Shown: positions 42,921 to 50,805 of the stretch, one piece after another
Position numbering within the stretch: the stretch's first letter is position 1
How the letters are laid out: the number at the start of each line of letters is the position of its first letter
NCBI RefSeq assembly: GCF_000621545.1
Contig: NZ_JHYA01000003.1
Location: forward strand, 215,807 to 279,806
From: Anaerovibrio lipolyticus LB2005
GTDB lineage: Bacteria; Bacillota; Negativicutes; Selenomonadales; Selenomonadaceae
Reading direction: 5' to 3'
Length of the DNA stretch: 64,000 bases
Notes under the pieces: generated by a model
The model's input: the letters and a program-made list of their open reading frames with translations, nothing else
Databases searched by the model: none
What the model was told of the DNA's origin: nothing
Position numbers and translations under genes: made by a program

Positions 42921-43352
42921 ATGATGACAATAGTAAATAGAAGTATTGATGTAAAAGTATTAACCATTAGGGCCAAACTATCCAGTAAGGGTGATGATTA
43001 TATTTCGCTTACGGATATTGCTAAATACAAAAGTGAACGTCCGGCTGTAACTGTAGAACATTGGCTGAGGCAATACAATACAACCGAATATTTAGGGGTA
43101 TGGGAGCAATTACATAATGATAATTTTAAAGTCTCCGATTTCGAGGACTTTAAAAATCATTCTGGTTCAAATGCATTTACTCTGTCACCTCAAAAATGGA
43201 TTAGTTCAACAAATGCTATAGGTATAGTATCCAAATCAGGTCGTTATGGTGGTACCTATGCCCACAGTGATTCCAGATATTCCTTGGTATCGATTTTGTT
43301 GGCTATACAAGCTTCTATGAAGCTGTATGCTGCGGCACTGGCTTCGGTATAA
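42921..43352 (+). pseudogene. Truncated KilA-N domain protein
   Basis: The first 115 residues are a good KilA-N domain (DYISLTDIAKYKSERPAVTVEHWLRQYNTTEYLGVWEQ and W-I-TNAIGIVSKSGRYGGTYAH). After GGTYAH the usual DIAFEFASWI...FKLYLI continuation is lost, and the frame ends in SLVSILLAIQASMKLYAAALASV. Full-length KilA-N proteins are longer, so the gene looks disrupted by frameshift or deletion. Just past the stop, a different frame stays open for about 24 codons (YKLANEKYPIFESIV). KilA-N proteins come from phages and plasmids. A good ribosome site (AGGAGG) remains. Confidence 0.65.
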
Positions 43353-43554
43353 ACTGGCGAACGAAAAATACCCAATTTTTGAGTCAATTGTGAACGGGAG
43401 ATGCTTCTTTCAGCAGGAATAAGGAAAGAAATTCGAAATAATTTAGAAAAGTAAAGTTAAAATTTGTATACATGCGGAGTATATTATGTGAGCACGTTTA
43501 TAATAGATGCTTTTAGATTGAGGCATAGTCTATATTTATGTAAAAAAATAGCAC

Positions 43555-43583
43555 TTGCTGATAAATTATGCAAATGCTATAAT
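43555..43583 (+). promoter_or_regulatory. Promoter of the antitoxin RNA
   Basis: TTGCTG (43555-43560), 17-base spacer, TATAAT (43578-43583). The start site should be near 43590. Confidence 0.75.
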
Positions 43584-43589
43584 GTGCTT

Positions 43590-43686
43590 AGAAAAAAGGT
43601 GCCGCCTAGCGGTCGCCCTCGTAGTTAATCGTTTTTACACGGAATAACCGCTCGGTCTGGCCGGACTAGGAGCGGTTATTTTTTGT
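43590..43686 (+). ncRNA. Antitoxin RNA of a type I toxin-antitoxin pair
   Basis: A short transcript runs from the promoter at 43555-43583 to a terminator at 43642-43686 (AATAACCGCTC and GAGCGGTTATT arms, then TTTTTTG). It is convergent with the toxin mRNA and overlaps the last codons and 3' end of the toxin gene, the arrangement of TxpA/RatA and Fst-type systems. It contains an additional GCCGCCTAGCGGTC hairpin region. It should pair with the toxin message and block translation or trigger decay. Confidence 0.7.
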
Positions 43687-43740
43687 TTCCATGATGATGA
43701 GCAGAATTAATAGTAAAACCACTATAACACTGTCGTTCAT
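43666..43740 (-). CDS. Type I toxin: small hydrophobic peptide (24 aa)
   Basis: The peptide reads MNDSVIVVLLLILLIIMETKNNRS: a single membrane helix followed by a charged tail, as in Fst/TxpA/holin-like type I toxins. A very strong ribosome site (AGGGGGTGAT) is six bases before the ATG at 43740; ATG 43746 gives a two-residue extension. The promoter on the minus strand is TTGATT-17-TATAAT (43825-43797). The convergent RNA overlaps its 3' end. The helix should insert in the inner membrane and depolarise it when unchecked. Confidence 0.72.
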   Translation of the reverse strand: MNDSVIVVLLLILLIIMETKNNRS

Positions 43741-43796
43741 GGGCATCACCCCCTTAATAAAGAGGGCAAATAAACCGCCAAACAGCACCCAGCGAT

Positions 43797-43825
43797 ATTA
43801 TACCAAACATATGTTAGCAAATCAA
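43797..43825 (-). promoter_or_regulatory. Promoter of the type I toxin gene
   Basis: On the minus strand TTGATT (43825-43820), 17 bases, TATAAT (43802-43797). Transcription would start near 43790, giving a leader of about 50 bases before the toxin codons. Confidence 0.65.
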
Positions 43826-43901
43826 TATGTGGGAATATGCTAAACGTAGTGGTATAAAAGAATTTAGATGACAGCACTGGTTCATTAGAAAGGATATCAT
43901 T

Positions 43902-44231
43902 ATGGCTAAAAAAATAATTGCACTATTTGTGGCGTTGCTGATTATTGCTGTTTCGGTTCCAACCATGGCGGCCTCGGTTATAAACAAGGACGGATATTAT
44001 AAGGGCATCAGGCTCAATGGAAAGGTAAAGGTAGTGGACCATTTCCCTGATATCAAGGTAAAAGTGGTGGATGCTTTTCCCGATATACGGGTGAAAACTG
44101 TTGACGCATTTCCAGATAAAATCGGGGAGTGGCAGTTTGTAGAATATGGTGAGGATTTTACCATTCAGTTTGTGGAGAGCTTTCCAGACATAAAAATAAA
44201 ATTTGTAGATGCGTTCCCGGGAGTTGACTGA
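43902..44231 (+). CDS. Exported protein with FPD repeats
   Basis: 109 residues. A signal peptide (MAKKIIALFVALLIIAVSVPTMAA) is followed by a mature protein that is almost wholly a tandem of an 11-residue unit, consensus K-V-K-V-V-D-A-F-P-D-I, at 41-51, 52-62, 63-72, a degenerate copy at about 76-86, then 87-97 and 98-107. Each unit is an alternating beta strand plus an FPD turn, suggesting a small stacked beta solenoid in the periplasm. The family is not known to me by function. It sits alone between the type I toxin locus and an ACT gene. Confidence 0.72.
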   Translation: MAKKIIALFVALLIIAVSVPTMAASVINKDGYYKGIRLNGKVKVVDHFPDIKVKVVDAFPDIRVKTVDAFPDKIGEWQFVEYGEDFTIQFVESFPDIKIKFVDAFPGVD

Positions 44232-44294
44232 TAGAACATCTTTTCAATGAAAAAGTATTGAGCAATTGCTTTTGAAAATGGAGGTTATATAATT

Positions 44295-44660
44295 ATGGAT
44301 CTGACAGCAATTAAGGATAATATTACAGTTTGTAAAGTAAGTGATATATCGGAAATAGACATGACAAAGGATTTTTTCTTTTTGGCCAAAACCAATGATG
44401 AAATATCTCTTGTATGCAAAACGGAGCAGGCACCTGAAAATTGTATAAGCAGGGAAGATGGCTGGAAGGGCTTTTACATTGATGGAATGCTGGATTTTTC
44501 CATGGTGGGGGTATTGGCAAAAATTTCCACTATTCTTGCTGAAAATGGTATCAGTATATTCTCCATGTCCACATATAATACAGATTATATTTTGGTAAAA
44601 GAACATAAATGGGGAAAAGCCATGTCCGTGCTGATGAAAGCTGGATATAAATTAAAATAA
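44295..44660 (+). CDS. ACT-domain protein (ACT_7-like)
   Basis: 121 residues. The N-terminal half reads ITVCKVSDISEIDMTKDFFFLAKTNDEISLVCKTEQAP, and the C-terminal half is a clear ACT fold: DGMLDFSMVGVLAKISTILAENGISIFSMSTYNTDYILVKEHKWGKAMSVLMKAGY. This matches the small single-subunit ACT proteins of the CASTOR/ACT_7 type, which bind an amino acid. The role is unknown. It is about 35 bases before a GNAT gene on the same strand. Confidence 0.82.
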   Translation: MDLTAIKDNITVCKVSDISEIDMTKDFFFLAKTNDEISLVCKTEQAPENCISREDGWKGFYIDGMLDFSMVGVLAKISTILAENGISIFSMSTYNTDYILVKEHKWGKAMSVLMKAGYKLK

Positions 44661-44695
44661 TAACCAATGCAAAATTTTGTAAGGAGAAAGACTAA

Positions 44696-45223
44696 ATGCA
44701 AGAAGCAATAATTCGCTCTGCTACGGTAAATGACGCGGAGCGCCTTTTGGAGATATATTCTTATTATGTGACGGATACAGCTATTTCCTGGGAATATGAT
44801 GTGCCTTCAGTGGAGGAGTTTCGGGGGCGTATTGAGGACGTACTAAAAAAATATCCATATTTGGTGGTAGAGGAGAATGGGGTTATTTACGGCTATGCTT
44901 ATGCTCATCCCTTTGTCGGGCGGGCTGCCTACGACCATTCCTGCGAGCTGACAATTTATCTTGATAAGGATGCCAAGGGTCGGGGCTATGGCCGAAAGCT
45001 GTATGATGCTTTGGAAGCGCAGCTAAAGGAAATGGGGATTTTGAATATGTATTCCTGCATTGGGGACCCTGTTGAGGAAGATGAATATTTGACCAGAAAC
45101 AGTGAATTGTTCCACCAGCATCTGGGTTTCACCAAGGTGGGGACATTTTATAAATGCGGCTATAAGTTTGGTCGCTGGTACAACATGATCTGGATGGAAA
45201 AAATCATCGGTGAGCACCGTTAA
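44696..45223 (+). CDS. GNAT N-acetyltransferase (phosphinothricin-acetyltransferase-like)
   Basis: 175 residues. The acetyl-CoA loop is at DKDAKGRGYGRKLYDAL (about 91-107). The N-terminal RSATVNDAERLLEIYSYYVTDTAISWEYDVPS and the FHQHLGFTKVGTFYKCGYKFGRWYNMIWMEK tail are those of the PAT/YncA group, which acetylates the amino group of amino-acid analogues such as methionine sulfone or phosphinothricin. The natural substrate here is unknown. Confidence 0.85.
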   Translation: MQEAIIRSATVNDAERLLEIYSYYVTDTAISWEYDVPSVEEFRGRIEDVLKKYPYLVVEENGVIYGYAYAHPFVGRAAYDHSCELTIYLDKDAKGRGYGRKLYDALEAQLKEMGILNMYSCIGDPVEEDEYLTRNSELFHQHLGFTKVGTFYKCGYKFGRWYNMIWMEKIIGEHR

Positions 45224-45345
45224 ATCAAGGGATTCTGTTTAAGAGAGCCGTGCTATTTCCTATTGCATTCGTAGGTTTTGTGCTATATAATTTATCCAAT
45301 ACTAACGGGTACCATTTTTATAAAAAATAGTGAGGGGGCTATTAT

Positions 45346-45861
45346 ATGGAATTCAAAAGTGTAGTTCAGAATCGTTTTTCTTGTAAAAAATACAGTGATC
45401 GTCAGGTAGAAGCTGAAAAGCTGCAGGCCATTTTGGAGGCGGGGCGGCTGGCTCCAACTGCAAAGAATCTTCAGGAGCAGCGCATTTATGTGATTCAGAG
45501 TGAGGAAGCTCTGGCAAAGGTGGACAAGGTGACGCCTTGCAGATATGGTGCGCCTACTGTTTTGATTGTGGCCTTCGATAAGAATAATGTATTCACCTAT
45601 CCTGGTGACAAGCGTGATTCCGGTGTTGAGGATGCGGCTATTGTTACCACCCACATGATCCTGGCAGCGGCTAATGAAGGCGTAGACAGCTGCTGGCTGA
45701 ATTATTTTAACCCTGATGAGGTGGCCAAGGCCTTTGATTTGCCTGAAAATGAAGAAGTGCTGATGCTTATGGACCTTGGCTATGCAGCTGAGGAAGGCAA
45801 GCCATTGCCAAATCATTTTTCCAGAAAGCCAATAGAGGATACTGTAACATATATTAAGTAG
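45346..45861 (+). CDS. Nitroreductase-family flavoprotein
   Basis: 171 residues, typical for the small nitroreductases. FMN-binding marks: VVQNRFSCKKYSDRQV (phosphate-binding RxS-x-R region), LAPTAKNLQEQRIYVI, and the C-terminal LMDLGYAAEEGKPLPNHFSRKPIED. It reduces nitro, quinone or similar substrates with NAD(P)H. The GTGAGGGGG ribosome site is upstream. It is monocistronic, with its own terminator. Confidence 0.87.
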   Translation: MEFKSVVQNRFSCKKYSDRQVEAEKLQAILEAGRLAPTAKNLQEQRIYVIQSEEALAKVDKVTPCRYGAPTVLIVAFDKNNVFTYPGDKRDSGVEDAAIVTTHMILAAANEGVDSCWLNYFNPDEVAKAFDLPENEEVLMLMDLGYAAEEGKPLPNHFSRKPIEDTVTYIK

Positions 45862-45869
45862 TATAAATT

Positions 45870-45899
45870 AGGGCGTAGCTGAAGGGTTACGCCTTTTAT
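45870..45899 (+). terminator. Terminator after the nitroreductase gene
   Basis: GGCGTA and TACGCC arms (extended by GG/TT pairs) with a GCTGAAGGGT loop, then TTTTAT. Confidence 0.75.
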
Positions 45900-45931
45900 A
45901 CATTTAGTGCACTTAGGAGTGAAGGATTGGT

Positions 45932-46504
45932 ATGCTTCAGATATATACAGGCAAGGGAAAGGGGAAAACCACGGCGGCTATTGGGCTGGCTATCAGGAGC
46001 CTGGGAGCCGGACATCAGGTGTATTTTTTGCAGTTTATGAAAAGCCTTGCCTATAGCGAGCAGGAGGTCCTGAAAGGATTTTCACCCAAGCTGCAGCTTA
46101 GAACCACGGGAAAGCCCTTCTTCGTGGCGGCTGAGGGAATGCTGTCTGAGGAGGAAAAGGCAAAGTGGGGCGATAAGGTGGTGATTTTTCCGCCGGGTCA
46201 TCCACCAAAGGGTTATGTGGAAATGATAGGGGAGGAATTCAAGGCCGCAAAAAAAGAAATTTTGGCCATGAATCCTGATCTTTTAGTGTTGGATGAAGTA
46301 AATGTAGCATTGTTTTTCAACCTACTAACTAGGCAGGATATTGAACCCCTATTGGATGAATTGCCAAAATCCACAGAGGTGGTATGTACGGGCAGAAATG
46401 CTCCACAGTGGCTGCTGGATAGGGCGGATCTGATTACGGAAATGAAGGAAATCCGTCATTATTATACCAAGGGCGTTAAGGCCCGCAAGGGAATAGAAAA
46501 TTAA
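45932..46504 (+). CDS. cobO: Cob(I)yrinic acid a,c-diamide adenosyltransferase
   Basis: 190 residues, CobA/CobO/BtuR type. The P-loop is at GKGKGKTTAAIGLAIR (about 7-22). Other marks are VYFLQFMKS, PDLLVLDEVNVALFFNLL (Walker B-like) and EVVCTGRNAPQWLLDRADLITEMK. It transfers the adenosyl group of ATP to cob(I)alamin precursors. The enzyme supports B12-dependent enzymes typical of propionate-forming Negativicutes. No other cobalamin gene is adjacent. A strong terminator follows. Confidence 0.92.
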   Translation: MLQIYTGKGKGKTTAAIGLAIRSLGAGHQVYFLQFMKSLAYSEQEVLKGFSPKLQLRTTGKPFFVAAEGMLSEEEKAKWGDKVVIFPPGHPPKGYVEMIGEEFKAAKKEILAMNPDLLVLDEVNVALFFNLLTRQDIEPLLDELPKSTEVVCTGRNAPQWLLDRADLITEMKEIRHYYTKGVKARKGIEN

Positions 46505-46509
46505 ATAAA

Positions 46510-46553
46510 AAGACCGAGGAACCAGTAAAATTCTGGCACCTCGGTTTTTTTGT
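46510..46553. terminator. Bidirectional terminator between cobO and cydC
   Basis: GACCGAGG-CCAG and CTGG-CCTCGGTT arms with T tracts on both strands. Confidence 0.9.
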
Positions 46554-48217
46554 CATAGTGTAGCAGGCGGGGTAAGGTGAATTGCTTGAGGCAGTTTCCT
46601 GGCGACCTCCTCATCATGGGTAATAACCAGTAGAGCTTTTTGCGTTTCATGGGCATGGGCCATAAGTGCATCCACCAGTGAAGCCGCGGTGTATTTGTCC
46701 AAGCCGTCAGTTGGCTCATCTAAAATTAGATATGGGGCGTCACTGGCCAGGGCCAAGGCGGTCAACAGGCGATTGCGTTGGCCACCGGACAGGCGATGGC
46801 CATTTTCTCCCAATGGTTCCTCCAGCTCTAGAGGGAATTGGCGAACGGTATCACCTAGCTGGGCGATATTTAACGCATGCCATATTTTTTCCTCGGTAAT
46901 ATGGGGGTGGAGACGGGTAAAGTTGTCCCGGATGGATTCAGCAAAGATATGGCAAGGCTGAATGGAGGCTGAGAAATATTTACGCAGTTCAGGTGTAGGC
47001 CATTCATTATAAGCTATGTGGTCAAGGTGCAATTCGCCAGTGGTTACTGGCCAGAATTTGAGTAGCAGCTGGGCCAGGGTAGTTTTGCCACTGCCACTGT
47101 CCCCACGAATAGCAAGCATTCCGCCAGGGGGAAGGGCAAAGGAGAGAGGGGAAAATACTGGCGTGGGATTTGGTCCGTCATCATTATAGGTGAAGGTTAT
47201 TCCTTCACCTCTGAGAATTGCATCCGTGGTTTCATGAGCCTCTGTGATGGTGGGGGAAGGTAGGGGCTGGTCATCATGGCTGGATAAATCTTCGGCAGTA
47301 AATATGCGGTGGGCAGCTTTTTGGGCTTTATGCAGGTGGGGAGCTGCTGATGACAGGTCATAAAATTCGCCGAATAGTCCCATCCCTAACAGGACCCACA
47401 CAGCTAACCAGCGAGGCTCCAACAGATGTACGCTTAGTGCATTGGTGAGCAGGCAAATATAGATAATAAATCCTACGTGACGAAGTAAGGATAAAAGGGT
47501 ATCAATTCTTTCCTGACGCAGCTGAACCTGTGTATAGGCATAGCTGTAAGTAGTAGCAGCTTTATCCAGACCGTCTATAAAGCTGTTCATGGAGCCTGAG
47601 GTTATCAGCTCATCCTGTCCCATGGCATAATCCACCAGCTTGTCCCGATAAGAGGCTTCTTGGAGACAAGCATTGGTGTATTTGCTCATAAGAGCTGGGA
47701 TGATAAGATGTAGGGCAAACAGAAAGCATAGCAAACAGGCTGCTGGTATGGAAATGGTCTGGAGCCATAGGGTAAGGCACAGAGTTAATAGGCCTGTGCT
47801 GGCAATAGGCAAAAACCAGCGAATATACATATCCCGCAGGGTTTCGGCATCATGGCTGAGTTGTTGAAGGTATTGGCCCTGCTGGGGTAGCCCTGTGCGT
47901 AATGGTAATTGTTTGCACATAGCCCCATAAATTAGCAATTGTAGCTGCTCATAGGCTTTAAAGGCCAATTGGTGGGAAAAAAGGCGCATGAGATAGCGTG
48001 TAGCTGCACGGCTTAGTCCAAAGAAGCGCACGCTGGTTATGCCGATGGTCAGGGCATATAGGGGCGGCTGAAGGGCGGCATAGCTTATAATCCAGGCGGC
48101 GGCCCCCATAAGGCCAATGCCAGTGAGACCAGAAAGGAATCCGGCGGCTATCATTAACAGCATATTACTGGTACCAGCTATGGATATGAGTTTGTTTAGT
48201 ATAGGGATATTATTCAT
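46553..48217 (-). CDS. cydC: Cysteine/glutathione ABC exporter subunit CydC
   Basis: 554 residues. Six transmembrane helices form the N-terminal half, and the ATPase the C-terminal half, with Walker A IRGDSGSGKTT, signature LSGGQRNRLL and Walker B YLILDEPTDGLD. With CydD it forms the heterodimer that exports cysteine and glutathione to the periplasm and is needed to assemble cytochrome bd. It overlaps cydD by 8 bases and is the last gene of the cydABDC operon, ending at the terminator. Confidence 0.9.
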   Translation of the reverse strand: MNNIPILNKLISIAGTSNMLLMIAAGFLSGLTGIGLMGAAAWIISYAALQPPLYALTIGITSVRFFGLSRAATRYLMRLFSHQLAFKAYEQLQLLIYGAMCKQLPLRTGLPQQGQYLQQLSHDAETLRDMYIRWFLPIASTGLLTLCLTLWLQTISIPAACLLCFLFALHLIIPALMSKYTNACLQEASYRDKLVDYAMGQDELITSGSMNSFIDGLDKAATTYSYAYTQVQLRQERIDTLLSLLRHVGFIIYICLLTNALSVHLLEPRWLAVWVLLGMGLFGEFYDLSSAAPHLHKAQKAAHRIFTAEDLSSHDDQPLPSPTITEAHETTDAILRGEGITFTYNDDGPNPTPVFSPLSFALPPGGMLAIRGDSGSGKTTLAQLLLKFWPVTTGELHLDHIAYNEWPTPELRKYFSASIQPCHIFAESIRDNFTRLHPHITEEKIWHALNIAQLGDTVRQFPLELEEPLGENGHRLSGGQRNRLLTALALASDAPYLILDEPTDGLDKYTAASLVDALMAHAHETQKALLVITHDEEVARKLPQAIHLTPPATL

Positions 48218-49802
48218 GATGTACCTCTATAGCAATATCGGCCCATTGACGAACGGTCTGGTGATGGGAAATTACAATGATGGTTTTCCCCTTGGCAAAT
48301 TGGCTTAACAGCTGTAGGAGATTTTGCTCTTCCTTTGCTTCTAATCCTGAAGTAGGTTCATCTAACAGGACTAGGGGGCGATTTTGGTAAAGGGCCCGGG
48401 CTAAGCCTATTCGTTGCCGTTCTCCGTGGGATAGATTCAACCCACCGGCCCCTAACGGAGTATCTGGCGATAAATGAAGCCCCACGTCATTTATAATTTG
48501 AGTAATTTTTAGCAGCATTTCATCAGTATAGGAGGCCCTTTCAAAGAGGCAGATATTATCCGCCAGTGAACCTTGAAATACATGGGGGGATTGTGGAACA
48601 TAGGTAATCAATTTATGTCGGCTGTCCAAGGATATTTGCTTTAGCTCTTTATCCTCCAGCTGGACGTGGCCAGTCTGTGGCTGGAGTAATCCCGCCAACA
48701 GCTTTAGGAGAGTGGTTTTGCCCATACCGCTGGTTCCATATATACAGGTGATACTTCCTGCAGGAAAATCCAGAGATAGATTTTCCAAAGTAGGTAATGG
48801 TGCATCGGGGTAAGTGAAGGAAGCATTGGTGAGGTGAACTCCAGGTGGTAGGCGTAGTGTATCCTGATGTTCAGTTATGGATTGATTTGGCTGGTGGAAT
48901 ATTTCCTGTAGATTTTTCCAGGCGGTCTTTACATCGATATAGGCATGAAAGGCCATACCGCTTTGCCGTAATGGCTGATAAAATTCTGGTAATAAAAGTA
49001 AAAGGAAAAAGGCCAGCTGAAAAGATATTTCCCCATATAATAGCCTAAAGCCGATGGATACGGCCAGAATAGCAATGGTAAGGGCAGTAATAAGCTCTAT
49101 AGTAAAGCTGGAAATAAAGGCCAGACGGAGGACCTTGAGAGATGCTTGGGAAAATAAGTGGCTAAGGGTTGCTAAATGGGATTTTTGGCGGTTTTCCTGG
49201 CGGAAAATTTTTAGGCTGATAATTCCCGCCAGAGTGTCTTTAAAGGCCAGGGTCAGTTCATCCAATTGCTTCCATTGGTCTACTGTAGCACGTCTTGTCA
49301 TATGGCCGATAAGCCATAACAGGATAGGAGCTATAGGCAGGGTAATCATCATTATTAGAGCTGACCATGGGTAAAGATAAAGAATGGTAATAAGGATTAT
49401 GGGGAGTAAAAAAATGAGGGATAGAATCGGTGGAGCAATAAAAATAAATATCTTATCCAGGACTTTAACGCTGTCTAAGGCGAGGAGCTGCAGTCGATGG
49501 CTGGGCAGGGCATGATAACCTATACAGTGGTGGAGGCGTTGGCGTAATACTATTTGGAGATGCTGGGAGCTATTATGGAGGGATTTTTTTAAGCAAAAGG
49601 TTAGCAGAGATTTTACCAGCAAGAAAAATAACAGCAGTCCCAAAGTGACTGCTGTATAGCTATAATCATTATTAATGAACACATCAAAAACCACCTGGTT
49701 AAGCTGCCAGGCTATACCCAGAGTTAAGAATGAAATTATAAGCTGAAGCAGGCACGTAGTAATTAGTGCCTGCTTTTTGATAGGAAATGACTTAATATTC
49801 AT
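48210..49802 (-). CDS. cydD: Cysteine/glutathione ABC exporter subunit CydD
   Basis: 530 residues from ATG 49802, or 534 from TTG 49814; both overlap the end of cydB. Transmembrane half, then ATPase with Walker A IYGTSGMGKTT, a variant signature LSHGERQRIGLARAL (H replacing the second G) and Walker B LVLLDEPTSGLE. The variant signature is in keeping with a degenerate site in this heterodimeric exporter. Translation is probably coupled to cydB, because no strong ribosome site is seen. Confidence 0.9.
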   Translation of the reverse strand: MNIKSFPIKKQALITTCLLQLIISFLTLGIAWQLNQVVFDVFINNDYSYTAVTLGLLLFFLLVKSLLTFCLKKSLHNSSQHLQIVLRQRLHHCIGYHALPSHRLQLLALDSVKVLDKIFIFIAPPILSLIFLLPIILITILYLYPWSALIMMITLPIAPILLWLIGHMTRRATVDQWKQLDELTLAFKDTLAGIISLKIFRQENRQKSHLATLSHLFSQASLKVLRLAFISSFTIELITALTIAILAVSIGFRLLYGEISFQLAFFLLLLLPEFYQPLRQSGMAFHAYIDVKTAWKNLQEIFHQPNQSITEHQDTLRLPPGVHLTNASFTYPDAPLPTLENLSLDFPAGSITCIYGTSGMGKTTLLKLLAGLLQPQTGHVQLEDKELKQISLDSRHKLITYVPQSPHVFQGSLADNICLFERASYTDEMLLKITQIINDVGLHLSPDTPLGAGGLNLSHGERQRIGLARALYQNRPLVLLDEPTSGLEAKEEQNLLQLLSQFAKGKTIIVISHHQTVRQWADIAIEVHHE

Positions 49803-50805
49803 GGTGTGTATCAATTTTTATCCGATGTCTAAAGGTCCAATAGGTCCACCCTTGATAAATGAGCACCACTGGTACAAGGCACAGAGCTGCAACAGTCATT
49901 ATTGACAGGGTGTATTCTGAGGAGGCGGCATTGGTGATGGTTAGACTCCAGTCAGGATTTAGATTGGAAACCATAAGCCGTGGGAACATGGCCAAGAAGA
50001 AACCGGCTGTTAATAGGATAATACTGCCACCTGTCGCAATAAAGGCCCGCTTTTCATGGAGGTGCTTTAAATCAATGGCACTGGCCAATAGAAGGGCTAT
50101 TGCCAGCACAAACACCACAATTTCAGCTGACTGGAAGGACAGCAGTCCCTTTGTAATGGGAATAATCAGGAGAATTAGGGTTAGGATAAAGGCACCAAGG
50201 AAGCTACGCAGACCTGCACGCCGAATGGCTACATAAAGCTGTTCGTTGTCCAGCTTTAAGGCCAGGAAATTTGCCCCATGGAAGGTGAACAGACACAGCG
50301 TCATGAGACCACCCAGTATAGAATATGGGGTGAGCAGATCAAAGAAGGTTCCTTGATAAATCATGCTTTGGTCAATGGGGAGACCTACCATAAGGTCAGT
50401 CATCGCCACACCCCAAAGGAAAGCGGGTACAGCTGAGCCAAAGCATATAGCCTTGTCCCACACCTGATGCCAAACCAGAGAATCATGACGGTGACGAAGC
50501 TCAAAGGCTGCCCCGCGTAGTATAAGGGCTATCAGCATCAAAAAGAGGGCCATGTAGAAGCTGCTGAACATGGTGGCGTACACATGGGGGAATGCGGCAA
50601 ACAGGGCACCACCGGCCGTAATCATCCACACCTCATTGCCATCCCAAACAGGTGCTATGGTGGCTAAAATCTGACTGCGTTCTTCCTCCCGCTTCGTCAG
50701 TAGGGGCATTAAAATACCAACTCCGTAGTCAAACCCCTCAAGAAAGAAGAAGCCGGTAAATAGTACCGCAATGAGGATAAACCAAAGTACGTTATAATCC
50801 ATCAT
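49792..50805 (-). CDS. cydB: Cytochrome bd quinol oxidase subunit II (CydB)
   Basis: 337 residues with nine predicted transmembrane helices. Marks: VLWFILIAVLFTGFFFLEGFDYGVGIL at the N-terminus, and PVWDGNEVWMITAGGALFAAFPHVYATMFSSFY. CydB scaffolds the heme-bearing CydA. The ATG overlaps the cydA stop codon (ATGA), so synthesis is coupled one to one. It is in the operon cydABDC. Confidence 0.94.
   Translation of the reverse strand: MMDYNVLWFILIAVLFTGFFFLEGFDYGVGILMPLLTKREEERSQILATIAPVWDGNEVWMITAGGALFAAFPHVYATMFSSFYMALFLMLIALILRGAAFELRHRHDSLVWHQVWDKAICFGSAVPAFLWGVAMTDLMVGLPIDQSMIYQGTFFDLLTPYSILGGLMTLCLFTFHGANFLALKLDNEQLYVAIRRAGLRSFLGAFILTLILLIIPITKGLLSFQSAEIVVFVLAIALLLASAIDLKHLHEKRAFIATGGSIILLTAGFFLAMFPRLMVSNLNPDWSLTITNAASSEYTLSIMTVAALCLVPVVLIYQGWTYWTFRHRIKIDTHHEY

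Noticed and set aside
42921..43825. An insertion sequence or prophage
   Set aside because: Only a KilA-N remnant and a toxin pair are present; no transposase, integrase, terminal inverted repeats or structural phage genes are seen.
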